Assembly (NCBI GenBank): GCA_039545355.1
Contig: BCJJ01000019.1
Coordinates: forward strand, 742,076-806,075
DNA: 64,000 nucleotides
From: Trichosporon coremiiforme
Taxonomy: Eukaryota; Basidiomycota; Tremellomycetes; Trichosporonales; Trichosporonaceae
Reading direction: 5' to 3'
Shown: piece by piece, positions 1 through 12,260 of the stretch
How the letters are laid out: the number at the start of each line of letters is the position of its first letter
Position numbering within the stretch: position 1 is the stretch's first letter
Notes under the pieces: generated by a model
What the model was told of the DNA's origin: nothing
The model's database searches: none
What the model saw: only the letters and a program-made list of their open reading frames with translations
Program-made: the position numbers and the translations under genes

Positions 1-730
1 CTTCGCGGCTCTCACAGGGTATGTCGAAGTCGTGTTCGCGGCTGGCCGGGCGCTGGGTGCCCTAGCGGCTGTGGTGGAGACCGCGAGGGCTGCGGTTGAT
101 GATCGCTCGATGCAGACTGTGAGCCCGGTGCAGCAGTTGACGGCGCTCTCGAGGCCGGCCACGGCTGGCCAGAGCGACCGATACTTCGCTTCTGCCGTGC
201 AGGCGTACCAGCAGCACCAGTCTCCGGACACCGACTTCAGCGGGTATCCAATACCCCAAGTCCAGAGCCAGGGACAGGTTGCGGCAATAGCTGGTGGGCA
301 GGAGTTCCAGCGCGCGTTCAGCATGCCCCTGCCCCGCGTGCCGACCATACCGCAAATGCCGAGGATAGACACGCAGTTCGCCCATCCCTCGCACCAGACG
401 GCGCCTCCACAGCCCCAGCCCGCCCAGGCGAGGGATGACTCTCAGCCGTGGTCGAGCTACAAGCTCCTCCCGCCTGGCCAGGGGTTGGATATCGTCTTCC
501 CACCCCGCCGCGGAAGTGCTGGGGTAGAGAGGGAGCGCACAGCGGGAGGAGCCGTGATGGGGAGAGCTATGAGTCTGCCGGCCCTGCCCGCGGAAATGAC
601 ACTCACAGTGCCGCAGGTCGGACAGCAGAGCCCGCAGCAGATCCTGGGCATGAGTCCGCTGATGCCGAGCCCGAGCCCGATGAGTGAGCAGGAAGCGCCC
701 TTCTTCTCGCGGCCGGGGACAGCGAGCTAG
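1..730 (+). CDS. 3' end of an unidentified Pro/Gln-rich protein (5' partial)
   Basis: The frame is open from base 2 to a TAG at 728-730, so about 242 C-terminal residues are present and the start lies upstream of the window. The first 30 residues are Ala/Val-rich and could be the end of a helical domain. The rest is low complexity, rich in Pro, Gln, Ser and Met (for example PPQPQPAQ and PSPSPMSEQE), without a catalytic motif. Such tails are common in fungal transcription factors and signalling scaffolds, and the helical start would suit the end of a fungal-specific transcription factor domain, but this is a guess. The long open frame with codon use like its neighbours and no in-frame stop supports real coding sequence. 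No function can be assigned from this fragment. Confidence 0.55.
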   Translation, partial: FAALTGYVEVVFAAGRALGALAAVVETARAAVDDRSMQTVSPVQQLTALSRPATAGQSDRYFASAVQAYQQHQSPDTDFSGYPIPQVQSQGQVAAIAGGQEFQRAFSMPLPRVPTIPQMPRIDTQFAHPSHQTAPPQPQPAQARDDSQPWSSYKLLPPGQGLDIVFPPRRGSAGVERERTAGGAVMGRAMSLPALPAEMTLTVPQVGQQSPQQILGMSPLMPSPSPMSEQEAPFFSRPGTAS

Positions 731-882
731 CCCCAGTAGTCGTAAGGAAGTCCAGAGCGTAGAGTCAGTGCACGGGAGTACTCATACAATGCCATCGCTT
801 GTATATGGAAACAGATGGGTTTACGTAGTTAGATATGCGACTCGGATATAATCGCGGTGCTCTCAGGTTCAGCGCTCAGCGC

Positions 883-2488
883 TTAATAGGCGTTGCCGGG
901 GAGGATGTTATCGCGGTGGACGTGGCGGCGGTCGCTCGCGATGCTGGCGCCGTTGGGCGAGACGGGAGAGCCTGCTCCGCCTGGGCTCTCGGGCGCGCGG
1001 AAGCCGGCAACGTCCTGCGGCGTGCATGTTCCGCGCCAGCTGGCATGCTGCTGCCACCCGACTTGCGGGTCGATGCGCTCCCCGGCAGGTTGGTACGCCA
1101 TCGGTGGCTCCTGGGGATGCCCAGGAGGGGGGACCGGCTGGCTCGTGTAGGTCTGCGTGTTGTACCTTGATGGCGCACCAGTCGGAGGCGGGTAGCTGGG
1201 CTGCATGCTGTCCAGAGGGGGATACTCGCGCTGCTGGGGGTGGTACTGCTGGCGTTGGTCGACGAACTCCCAGTCCGCCGGGCCCTGCATGTACTGCTGC
1301 GGAACGCGGTCGTCGTAGAAGTCGTGCATCGGCTTGCCATAAGCCGTTGTGGTGGGGTATCCCGGCTCGGCGTCCATCGGCGTCACCGTCTCCCACTGGT
1401 CGATTGGCTCCGTGTTGTACCCGTTCAGTCCTGTCTGGTCGTGCGTCACGGCCGTGGGGGCCGGGGCAACCCATCCTTGCTTCTCGCGCCACTGTGTCAG
1501 GCGCCGCTGGTACCGCTTGCTGTACTTGGACGACGGCCACATGTCACCAGCCAGCGTGAGGAAGTAGAAGAACAAGATGAATGCAATCGACCACTCGAGT
1601 CCCGCAGCGGCGGAGGACACGAGATCACATTGGTGCGCTGTGCGGTTGCCGCGCGGCGCGTTGTTCCCGTGGCACACGCCGTAGCACACCGCGAATGCGA
1701 TCGCGCCTGCCACGGCGGTCACGACGATAAAGCACTTCCAGATCGAGTTGTGCAGCAGCGACTTGCGGTAGGGGTGGTCCTTGTGCAGACTCCACACCTG
1801 CCCCGTCTGCAGGATGGCGGACAGCGCGACACACACGATGAACACGCACGCCATCGACCAGTGCACGGTGCTATGCGCGAAACAATCGAACTGATGTCAG
1901 CTGGATTGGCCGCAAGCCAGCGGAGGACCAGCGACACTGCCGCCGACCAAATACTCACCACACCAAGCAGAATGAGCGCCGCGCTTCCGAACGTCGCGAA
2001 GATGATCGCAAGCCAGCCGAACCACACCGTCCGCCGCCGCACGTCGGGAGGGAGGCGGTCGTGGGAGCGCAGCCAGCGCTCGCACAGGAGGGACGCTACG
2101 TAGAATCCGGCGGTGCACGCGCACAGCGGCACGAAGACCCACTGGACGTCAGCTTGTCTCTGCCGGGGTTGTTTGCTTAAAAGAACGGCATGCGTGCTGT
2201 GGGGGAGAGGCGGACCATCCGGTCCACGTTCCAGGTAGTGCCGGCTCCGAGCGCCAAGACATGCGCGTCCAGCATCCCGATGGCGCTGGCGGCCAACAAG
2301 ATGCACGCAAAGCAGCCATAAAGACGCACCTTGTGCTTGCCGGCGACGTTGGAGATGAAGGCGGTCGACGGCTGGTCGTCCCTGTACGCCGGCTTGCCGC
2401 TGGCGACCCACAGTCCCATCATGGCGAGGAGAGCCGCGAGCCAGCAGAACGCACACGCGAGAGGGAGGTACACATAGGGCGCGTACAC
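883..2488 (-). CDS. Frag1/DRAM/Sfk1-family six-span membrane protein
   Basis: Three exons on the minus strand: 2488-2330, 2141-1959 and 1890-883, about 449 residues. Both introns join in phase 0 (donors GTGCGT and GTGAGT; acceptors after CTGACGTCCAG and CTGACATCAG). The first donor was chosen because it restores the family order FISNVAGKHK followed by WVFVPL and an ERWLR motif; reading further in exon 1 gives a stop. Six hydrophobic spans are visible: three in exons 1-2 and three in exon 3, the fourth just after FDCFAHSTVHW, which matches the family's His-x-x-His-Trp area. About 200 Pro/Gln/Tyr-rich residues follow, presumably cytosolic. Yeast Sfk1 supports the PI4-kinase Stt4 and lipid asymmetry at the plasma membrane, while animal DRAM acts in autophagy; which role applies here is unknown. 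Family call fairly sure, exact first donor less so. Confidence 0.8.
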
Positions 2489-3149
2489 TAGTAAAGTGTC
2501 AGCGTTGAGTTTCGTTCGTGTTCACGTCTCGTATCGAAAAGACCGGATGGGATCTCGGATCAGACGCAGGGGGTTCATTGAGATCTTCATCGGGGGCGGG
2601 GGCGCGGGGGCGCTCCGCTGGTGCAGGGAGAGCGCGGAAAGAGCGGAATGAGTTAAACGTACACGTGTGGTTCATGATGGTGCGCGTGTTGAGGAGCCAT
2701 GGGAGGAGCTGGCCCGTCTCGGGATCGCGTTTGCGAAATCCCATTGTCTTGTTTGTGCAGCTGGCGGTGGTGGATGCGATGGAGATGCAACTCAAAGTCG
2801 AAAAACACTCTGTTCATGGAGTTGTGCAGTGCACAGCGGGGTAACAGCGCAGTCAGAGGTCTCGGAGGAGCCAAGTCGCGGTCCAGGGCAGGCAGCATGT
2901 TCCCCTGGTTGTTCCAAGCAGACACTCCTGCACGGCATGCAAGGGCGACGTCGCGATTGGAGTACGGGCCTAGGGATGATGTCACCGATCCACCCGATTT
3001 ACTACCCAGCCGGTGGGACTGGTGGGACATGACTGTGGGCGTGGGCCGCTTTTGGCCTGTAATGGCCTGGGCCGCGCCGTAGGCCTCCACTCTTCTATGC
3101 GGGCCCACCAGGCAGCAGGCGGGCGAGACAGGGCCCAGCGGTGCCTTCT

Positions 3150-3189
3150 GTGCCAGCTTGTGCCAGCTTGTGCCAGCTTGTGCCAGCTC
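3150..3189. repeat. 10-bp tandem repeat (TGCCAGCTTG), about 4 copies
   Basis: Three perfect copies of TGCCAGCTTG at 3151-3180 are followed by a truncated copy, TGCCAGCTC. The unit equals about one helical turn. It lies in the gene-poor region, and nothing shows whether it is functional or a replication-slippage product. Confidence 0.85.
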
Positions 3190-6020
3190 TTGTGCCTTTG
3201 CCGCAGCTTCTGTTTTTCTCTGCCTGGCACGCTTCCCTAATATTCATGTATTTACTATGTCGCCGGCCAATTTTCCAGACTCTGGTTGGCAATAAACAAA
3301 GCGTCAAGCACAACGTACAACCCACGCGGACCCATCAAGGTTAATCGAAACGTTAAACCGAATCCCGCAACCCAGCTCACCTGTTGTTTCCTGCCGCCGG
3401 ATCTTGCCCCTCCACCTTCACACATCGTGACTTGGGGAATGCATAGAAGCCCACTGACGTCGCGGATTGCCCTTGCCGCTCCACGGTGGTATGCATTTGG
3501 CTCCGCATTCGCCGAAGCGAGCCCCCCCTCTTCCTAACGAGGTAAACAACGCGCATACAGAGGCATGCGGCATGGCGCACCTCTCACCAGGTGCTGGACG
3601 ACGAAATGAAAAATGCTGCGCCACCCGATCCACAAGAGGCATATCAGCGTCCGTCCCTGGGAGGGCCGGACGTCATGACGTCTCGCGATTGGTGTGTATC
3701 GTGCCGACCAGGACTGCCTACCCAGGGCGGCGGTGACTGCAACCACAGCGACGTGGCGGTCCACACACCGATACAGGCGCGATACGGGCGCTGCAAGGTA
3801 TGCATGTTCTCGGGGCAGCCAGCGGGCAGGGGAAGGTCGGCATCGTACGCCCTGGCGCCCGCGCCCTCCGACAGCCGGCCGTGCTCAGCCTCCTCTCTCG
3901 CGCTCACTGGGCACTGCGGAAGTTTTGCACAGATCTCCTTCCAGCGCTGGTCGGTCGGATGCCCGGGTGGCCAATCCCTTGCGAGCTGGAGTGCGCGCAC
4001 GCAAACATGCTCGCGGTGACAGACTGGCCGTCAATTACGGACGTTCCTTTGCAGGCACGAATCCTCGCGGTACTCAAGCTCGTACCTGTCTCGAACAGCC
4101 ACGTGCTCTCTTCCCTCTTTCCGAAATATTGCTCTCCGCTGCGCTGACCGCATCGGGGATCTGAGGGACTTTCAAATGGGCAGAAGGACATTCGCAAGCG
4201 AGATGGTAGAATGAGCTGGCAACCTGCTTGTTTACGTCCGCATGTCCGCACCCGACCGCAATCAGAAGCAAGGGCGGGGCGTTCCTAGGCGTTCAGGGGC
4301 GAGCGCCGTCCGACGGCGCCCTGCGCCTCGCAAGGCCGCAAGCCAGCCAACTCTGTCTCAGGCTCAGCGGCTGCCGGACTCGTTATGGCCGAATGCGAAG
4401 TACGACACCGAAGCGAGCGAGGAATGGCTTCGCATGGTCCTTGCCCACGGCTCCGGCGAGCTTGCCAGTCGCTGTGCCGTAGGGAGGACATCGCTTGTCG
4501 TTGGTGTAGACTGAGCGCAACCAGACGTCACGTCTGCTGCATCCGTTGCACTGCACCGCGTAAGCAGATCAAGCAGAGTAAGCAGAGCCCAAGCGCGGCG
4601 ATGACTCATTTAGCAATCCAGATCGGCGAGGCTGATGGCCGGGAGGCGTCGGTGAACGGCGCGCGTATTGAGCCATGGCATGCGGATCTGCAGCCGATCA
4701 ATGCAGTACTGCCATTCTGTCATTCTGTGCATCGTGCTCTGCTTGCCCTGCAGTGGGCAATTCGTGGCAGCCCTGTGGAAAGAACACAGAGACGATGTGT
4801 CATCCTCTCACTGCAGGGATCTGACGAGCAGAGCAATGGATCGTGACGGCATGCTTGATGTTCAGGTTAGAACTCGGGAATAAAAAGCCTGAAGCGACTG
4901 GCCAAAGTATCTACATGCAGTGGAGGTCTGTAGTCATCAGACAGTGGGGCGTCTGAACTGGCGGGACATCAAACACGGCACGCTGGCATCTGCGCATCTG
5001 CGCGTTTAATGGCGGGCCTAGGGCTCACGCTAGGGTTCGCCAGGGCTTTTTATTGATAATCACTGAAATGATACAAGATAGTCGATTTGACCGAGGATTA
5101 TCCCTTATTCTTCTTCACGATCCCTCCACTCACCTCGGGGCTGCCGTTAGTGTCCTTTTCTGCGCGCCCTGACCCTGCCCGTCTAAACCCTTCCAGCAGC
5201 TTTCGTGTCCTCGTCCTCGTCCCGTATCTGTAATGCTATCGACTGGCGATGCCTTGCTATAGATGCTGGTGTTATTGTGGCCACACAGAGTTAATTAACA
5301 CGCTCCACAGCCTCACCGGTCCTAGAGTATGCACGTCTTTGCGGTCTGGTCTTGGCAACGGTCGACACGCCGGAAGCGGCCCGTGCCTGACGTTGCGCAT
5401 CCACCCACATGATTGTGCGGTGTGAAGAGCCAGCACTCCCAAGCACAGACTGGGCTGACCAGAGACGCGTGATTCCGCGGATTCTGGCGCACTGCCTAGC
5501 GCTTTGTGTGACTTTCTTCCGTCTATGCAGACAATTGCGTAGTGTCGTGGAACTCGCAGCCGGAGGCGGGGCGTAACGATAATCGATGTGATGCATGGGA
5601 GCGTCGGTAGCAGACGGCAGGATTGGGTTGATGGGATGGAGCTACGTGATGCTTGGAATCAGGTCGTAGCCGGCAGGAGACTCGGTACTCGGTAGGTTAG
5701 GATTCTGGCTCAACTGCATCTGGCATCTGCACCTACGGCATACGGCCCTGGCACCTTGCATCAGCGCGAGCGACCTGCGACTTGACGGAAGTGGAGGGGG
5801 ATCAAGAGGAACACGCCAGCCAGGGCGTCCCAGGGCATACAGGGAACACAGGGAAGGCAGGGGCCGGATGGCCGGGAGTATGGGCGCTTGAGGGAGGCCG
5901 GCGAGGGCCGGTGGGGAGTGTCAAGATATAAGGCCAGGGGCCAGAAGCCACTTTCGCCAGACATCTCAGGGCATTGTCAGGGACGCTCACGAGTCCAGGG
6001 CCTTTGCAGATGAACCGGCG

Positions 6021-6108
6021 TCAGGTCTGCTCAGGCCCCGTCAGGCCTGGCAGCATCAAGCCCAGTCAGGCCCCGCCAGGCCTCATCATCTCAGGTAGTA
6101 ATCTCAGG
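6021..6108. repeat. Cluster of TCAGG direct repeats, first three in 10-bp phase
   Basis: TCAGG occurs at 6021, 6031, 6041, 6066, 6091 and 6104, with CCAGG at 6076. The first three are spaced exactly 10 bp apart and the longer form TCAGGCC recurs. The cluster lies about 3 kb upstream of the Sds3-like start. It could be a binding-site array or simply an expanded GC-rich repeat. Confidence 0.6.
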
Positions 6109-6664
6109 ATGCACGATGGCCAGGACGTCTTAGGAGAGGGGGACCCCAAGCTGACCGTTCCGGTTCGGTGACCTTCGACCGCTCCTGACGAGCTGCAGGC
6201 CACCAGCTCTTCGCCTCGCTGCTCGCACACGGCAGTGCCATGCGTGTCAGCGGTTGTGGTCGCTCAAGATCGTCTGCAACTCGGCTCGCGGTCCGCGGCG
6301 CATCTTCCGACCCAGCGGTCACGGGGGGGGGGCTGTGGCCTACTGGGTTCGGTGCCTTGCAATCACCCCTCCGCACGGTCGTCTGCCCCGGCCTTGGGCC
6401 GTCCGCTGAGCGCGCGCAGACAGCGTCACTTAATGGTACTCGCCCCTGGTCCGTTCGAGCCGTCGAAGCGTCGAACCGCCGGGCCCGTGGTCCTGGCACG
6501 CGCGGCATCGGCCTTTAGACCAGAGTCTGATCTGAGACTGACCTCCATAGACATAGTCGTATAGTCGGTTTAGTCGCCTTTTTAACTTCAGACGATAATC
6601 GCCCCTCCTGAGCGTCCTGAGCCCCCCTCCGTTCCCCCTCACCGTTCCCTCCACCGCCCCTGTC

Positions 6665-6695
6665 CTTCCTGGCTCCTGGCTCCTGGCTCCTGGCG
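6665..6695. repeat. 7-bp tandem repeat (CTCCTGG)
   Basis: About four consecutive copies of CTCCTGG/TTCCTGG lie inside the CT-rich stretch that precedes the probable leader donor at 7082. It is a short microsatellite-like array with no visible coding role. Confidence 0.7.
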
Positions 6696-8799
6696 CCTTT
6701 CCCTTCGGTCCCTCGTCCCCTCAATCGTTCTACACTACATGCCATCCACCCATTTACTCCGACAACTCACCTCACACATCTCTCTCACCCATCACCTCCC
6801 TCTCGCTACCACCACCGTACTCCCAACCCCGCACCCATTCCACAACCTCTTCGTTATCGTAACCTGCACCAACACCTGAGTCTACAAGTACGACAACATC
6901 ATCAGCTTCTTACACATAACGATACCCACCCTCTCGTCTTCGTGCTGTTCCTAACGGCTCACGGCTCCCCTCTTCTTTTCTTCTCCCTGTCTGACCGATC
7001 ATCTCTCCTCTTTCCCGAGATCCATCAATCAGACCTTCTCCTTTTTCATTCAGCAACCCGTCGACTTGAACAGTTAACTCGGTAAGTGCTTTTCTCCCTT
7101 TCTCTTGTCTCTGCTGGTCTCTGTTCGCGTGTCGTGTTCTTGGGCATCTTTTCATTGTCTTGTGTCAACACTCGGTCTCTCCTCAGTACATTCTATTTCC
7201 ACCACCCTTTCCATTGAATGCTACGGCCCCTTGAATCGTTTCCACCGGTCTTCCTCAGTCAGTGTCTCAACCGCATTGCATGCATCGCAGAGATGTTGGA
7301 TGCCTTCCGCGTTCATGCATTGCGGAGGCTCTGGTGAAAACTGGTGGATTGGGCGGCGGGCAGCTGGGACGGAGGACGACCTAGCAGTGACTGTCACCTG
7401 GGTCGGATGGATCCTCAAAGGCTGTGGTCCGCCGCTAGCTCTTCCCCTCGCTCTTCCTCCGTCATTTCACTTCTGTGCTCTGTTCGCTCTGGGTTTCTGC
7501 GCGTTCCTCGCTCTCCAGTCTGGATGATTGGTCAAGCCAGACGGCGTCGTGTGAGTAATGATATCGTGTTCCCTCGCTTGTACCCCACGGCCCCGCGAGG
7601 TACAAGGTGTCCGGACACACAACCCACATGCGTCTGCCGTCTGGAGGACGGAGTGTGGTGCATTACACGCTCCTTCTGTGCTCTTGATCATACGTACACG
7701 TAACGGGTAACCGGGTATGTGTTACTCCTTCCATATCATTCAGTCTGGGTGTCTCTCGGCCGCTGGCACGGATCGGCCTCCACCATCGGTTCCAACTAGC
7801 CCCAACACGTTTCAAGCCTCATTGCCTCATTGTCTCAGTGGGCTGCATGAGACGGGCACAGGTTGGGCGGAAGATGGTGACGAGTCTGCATCTGCGCTTG
7901 CATGCGCGCTGGTTGTGGATGGCAAGAGACACGAGACGTGTTTGGTGTGTGCATGGGAGCAGGATCGGCCGTTGGCGATATGGATTTGGGTTCTTGGGTC
8001 GTCTGGACAGTCGGGGCGGCGAGGGCGGGGGACGCAAAGACCTTTTCGTGTGGGTCCAATGGCGCGCGCCCCCTCATACCCAGCCAGCCCTGGATCCAAA
8101 GCCAAGTTAAAGTGCACGTAGCCCCCAATCTCCATAACGAGAAAATTTGTGTTGTTGCTGCTGCTTCTCGCACAGCACAATGCATAACTGATGTGCATGC
8201 AAGACAGACGGGCGATCACAGACGAGACTGCTGTCTGCACTGTGTGCCCGACTGTGCTTGGTGTGCATGGGATTTGTGTGTGCGTGCCGAGGGAGGAGGA
8301 AGGGCGTGCCGCCTGGCGCCGGGTGGGAGGATGACATGAGGGAACAAGTAGTGGTATCCTGTGGCACCCCTGGCCCTGGACTAGCTGGGCTGGGTGCGTC
8401 GAGCGCTGGTGGGTGCTGGCACTGCACTGGCTCTGGCAGGTCTGGCTTGCGGGTGGCCGCGGCGGATGGTGCATCAGCAGGGCTAAGCAGGGCCAGGAGT
8501 GCCAGGAGGCAATCTACCGCTGGTCGTCTTCTCCTGCGAGACTAAACTGGACCTGAATCGTCATCACGAGCTCTAAATTGGATCCGCCTGGGCTCCTGTT
8601 TGGGTGGCAATGGGGTCTCCACAGCGCACAGCCGTTACGTAACCTTTCCGAAACTGTATCCCGGCCGTTTGGTCCCTCGCCGCCCCTGATCTCCTGTCAA
8701 AGTCCTAGCTCGTCCTGGGCGAGTCCTGGCTCCCTGCGAAGTCAAACTCGCCAGCCTAGGACAAGGACCCTTCAGCGCCAGGCCGCCTCCAGTGCCAGG

Positions 8800-8826
8800 A
8801 TTGCCTGGATTGCCTGGATTGCCTGG
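8800..8826. repeat. 9-bp tandem repeat (ATTGCCTGG), 3 copies
   Basis: Three perfect copies of ATTGCCTGG occur about 270 bp upstream of the Sds3-like start codon, inside its likely promoter or leader. Confidence 0.8.
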
Positions 8827-9090
8827 CTGCATTCACTCGCGCTCCCTTCCTCTCCCTCCCTCCGCCTGTAGCCTTGCAGCCCAGCCCGCCCAGTCATCCC
8901 TTCCGAGCACCAGACCAGCAGCAGACCGCACACCACCAGATACCACACACCCCTTGCATTTCAATCATCTCGTCGTTATTCCACAGTATGCTTACTTGCC
9001 CCAGAAATCAACACGATTGATACATCGAGTTCTCTGTCGACGTCCCAGCACCGCCCTCCCCCCTCCCCCTCCCCTCCTTCCCCCCAAGAC

Positions 9091-11707
9091 ATGTCGACTT
9101 CGGCAGTGTACTCTCCCCATCCACCCACACACAATCTGCCCGGCACCAGCAACTCCTCCGCGAACGACACCCCCACTCCCACCACCACCAAGGCACGCTT
9201 CACTCGTGCACGCTCAGCTACGTCGGGCGGTGGTGGTCCAAGTGTCTCTCCCACTCGCCCTATGTCATCACCTCGCAAGTCTCCCAAGAAAATGACTAGC
9301 CCTAGTCGTGCAAGCCCTGGGCGCCAATCCTCTTCTGCCGGCGCAGGCGAGGGGGCCGGGCCTAACGGTACGACACGAACAAACGATTCACCCAACAAGG
9401 CATCAGCCGAACAGACATCCACTGCTGCCAACGACTCGTCAACCCCAGCACCGGGCGTTGATGCATCGACGGCCTCGCCACCCTCGCAGAAACAACATTC
9501 CGGTGACAAACAGCAGGCCGACGCACCGATCACAGAAGATCCCGCCGTCGAGACAGATTCCTCTGCGAAAACCCAGAAGATTATGCTTGTCTTTGGCCGC
9601 AAGCGCAAGGCTCCCATCGACGATGACATGACCACTGTCAGCTCAGAGCTGCACACTCCCAATGCGACAACTCCTCCCACGGATCAGGCGAACCACTCCG
9701 TGGATGCGACTGTCCCAGGCGACAAGGCTGCTGCCGTGTTGGATCATGCCGGCAACAATGTCGTGCCTGACGCTACCCCTTCTGCCACCAATTCTCTTAC
9801 AAACAGCTCAGCTCCAGCGGCGGCAGACTCTGCCGCTGTCCTCGGAACCGCTGCATCCAACACCCACACGACCAACACTCCCACCACGACAGCCGGTGCT
9901 GATGCTTCTGTCGCAGCGGATGCGGCCGTGGCTGCTGCTGTGGCTGCCGCTGAGGAGAAGCCCAAGCGTGCGCCTAGAAAACGCCGCAAGTGGCTTCATC
10001 GAGGCGAGGTGGACCCTGACGACCCCAAAGCGGTCGCTGAGCAGAAGGCCCGCCACGCGCTTATCGACGCCGCGATTGAGGCACTCGATCAGCAGGAACA
10101 GGCTGTCCTCGACGAGACGCATCCGCAGCTCGTCGAATTGCTTGACGAACTCGAGAAGCGTCGTCAGCTTAGGCTCAGCTATGCCATCAGCAAGTGGAAT
10201 GCGGAGAAGAACGAGCTCGACAATCTCCGACGACAAGAACTTGACCAGATCCGGTTCCAGTTTAGGGTGAGTTCCCACCTGTAAGGTCTGTGGCTGACTT
10301 GGACAGGCGGACTGTGAAGACCTCGCGGACAAGATGATGTTCGAGTGCCGCCGCAACATCTCTCGACTCGAGGCTGAAAAGGTCTACCTGGATCGTGGAA
10401 TGCCGAAGCATCACGTACGGCCCAAGAAATTCTATACCAACATGCCAACGCTGGGCGAGGGACGCGGTTCCGGGGGATGGCGTCTTCCAACTTCCAAACT
10501 GCTCTCCAACGGCAAACAAAGGACACGGCCTGTGTATGCAAAGGACGAGTGGCGAAGCCGTCGCGCCATCGACTTTGGTATTCAGCCTGCCAACCGCCAC
10601 GACGTCAACGACGATCTCGTCGCCTTGGGTCTCAGGGACCCGCCCACACCATCACCGTCGCCGACTCCCTCCCCTTCGCCATCGCCGGAGCCCATCCTTG
10701 TTGAGGAAGAGGTCATCGAGATTCTCAAGCCCGAGCCCGAGCCTGAGCCTGAGCCGCCCCGTCCTGTCGAGATTCCCGAGCCGACAGAACAACAGCCACC
10801 CCCTCCCCCTGAGCCTGTCCGGGTCGTGCCTGCTGGTCCCCCTCCTGTCATGTGGAACGAGCCCCTTCCTCCCAAAGAGGCTCCACCGCCGCCTCGACCT
10901 GCACCGTTCCCTTCGAAGGGTTACGAGCGTGGCGGGTCGGTTGTTCCTCCTCCACCCCCCATGGGGCCGCCCGAGCGCGAGCCATGGATTCCCAGCTACC
11001 GAGCGCCGCCGCCTGCCCATGAACCTCTTCCTCCTCGTCGCGGCTCCATTCCCTCTCGAGAGATGGACCGTGGTGCTCCACCTCCCATCCCCATCGACCG
11101 TTCCCGGCCACCTCATTACGACCCCTACTTCCGCGAGCCACCTCGTGACGCCCCTCGCATGTTCGACCCTATGCGCGACCCCCGAATGGAGCCTCACCCG
11201 ATGGACCCGCGTATGGGTGGTCCGCCGCCGCCGAATGCGCACATGCGCCCCGGGGAGCCACTGATGAGTGACCCTCGCCGCGACCCGCGCGATCCTCGCG
11301 ACATGCGTCCCGACCCTCGTCTCGACCCCCGTGACCCTCGGGCTGATCCCCGCGATCCTCGTGACATGCGCCCAGACTTGCGTCCGGACATGCGCGGACC
11401 ACCGCCCCCGCCACCTGGACCACGCTACGACGACCGTGGGCCCTACTACAACAGGCCCCCGCCAGGAAGCATGTACGAGTCGCCGGCGACGCGCATGGAC
11501 GGGCGCTGGAGCGGGCCTCCTTCGCGTCCTCCCCCTGGTTACTACCGGGATGACTGGCGTCCTGGACCCGGCCCTCCCCCTCCCGGGCCGCCCACGGGCC
11601 CACCTCCTCCCAGGGAATACTATGGTCCGCCGGGCGGCTATGTTCCCCGTGAGCCACGTTTCCCAGGCATGAGCACGCCGACGGCATATGCCAGCTCGCG
11701 TCCGTGA
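9091..11707 (+). CDS. Sds3/Dep1-like histone deacetylase complex subunit with long proline-rich tail
   Basis: Two exons, 9091-10266 and 10307-11707, about 858 residues. The 40-nt intron has GTGAGT, CTGAC and CAG and joins in phase 0. Residues 1-290 are Ser/Thr/Ala/Pro-rich. A basic patch (KRAPRKRRK) precedes a coiled-coil region at about 315-430 containing DETHPQLVELLDELEKRRQ and crossing the splice site; this resembles the Sds3-like family, whose members bridge Sin3 and Rpd3/HDAC in a repressive deacetylase complex in the nucleus. The rest is Pro-rich with PSPSP and EPEPEP runs, a DPRDPRDMRPDPR-type repeat at about 715-765 and a Gly/Pro/Tyr-rich end. The coiled-coil match is moderate, and the tail is far longer than in yeast Sds3 (about 330 residues). 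Another coiled-coil nuclear protein cannot be excluded. Confidence 0.7.
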
Positions 11708-12260
11708 ACTGTAGAAACGAAGACAGCCGTCGCCGAACGTCTTCTCAGACTGGGATACCAGCCGGAGCGAGTATGACAGAGGAGACTGGAGGCCCTGCTG
11801 TGGAGTGAGAGCAGGGCGAGCCCTAGATAGTAGTAATTGTCATTTCTTCATCCTTGCATCGGTCCATCTTATCGTGTATGCATGCATTAGGTCTGTACCA
11901 TGGGACGGGCGAAAGTGCCCCTTGACGCAATTCCTGGAACCACCAGCAGATAGGCTCAGTACTGGCACTCGAACTGGGCACGTCCAGGCAGTACACACGC
12001 CTCCCGACTTGTTTCGGATGAGGACATCAAGATTTCAGGTCAGTCACGGGTCTCAGCGGCTAACGGTTCAGCGCGGCACCAAACGACGCGTCCTGCGGTT
12101 GAGATCCCCTTGGTTACGCGGATCGCGGAACCAAGACCACGTGCCACACTGACTGGCCGGCTTGACGTGTCGGCGTCGAGCGCAAGCTGGCCAGGTCGAT
12201 GATGACAACTGTGCACTTGCATCGACACTAAACAGTTGCAGCGCCGCCCGACCCAGCGTG
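11708..12260. other. Intergenic: end of the Sds3-like gene to the OST1 promoter
   Basis: No convincing frame or RNA gene is seen in these 553 bases. The piece directly before the OST1 ATG presumably holds its promoter and leader; no clear TATA box is visible. Confidence 0.5.

Larger units (their letters stand above)
2489..9090. other. 6.6 kb with no supportable gene; repeats and a probable 5' leader
   Basis: No frame here shows recognisable protein similarity, and open frames are short and of random composition. Visible content: short tandem repeats (annotated separately), a G10 run near 6327, CT-rich DNA from about 6590 to 7080, and a perfect GTAAGT donor at 7082-7087 followed by pyrimidine-rich sequence. 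The CT-rich stretch followed by a donor looks like a transcribed, spliced 5' leader. It could belong to the Sds3-like gene starting at 9091, whose upstream 200 bases are also CT-rich. A non-coding RNA gene is equally possible. No tRNA-like cloverleaf or transposase was seen. Confidence 0.5.

Noticed and set aside
2499..2795. 98-codon minus-strand frame just upstream of the Sfk1/DRAM gene
   Set aside because: It ends before the gene start, has no recognisable motif and no splice signal joining it in frame; more likely promoter or leader DNA.
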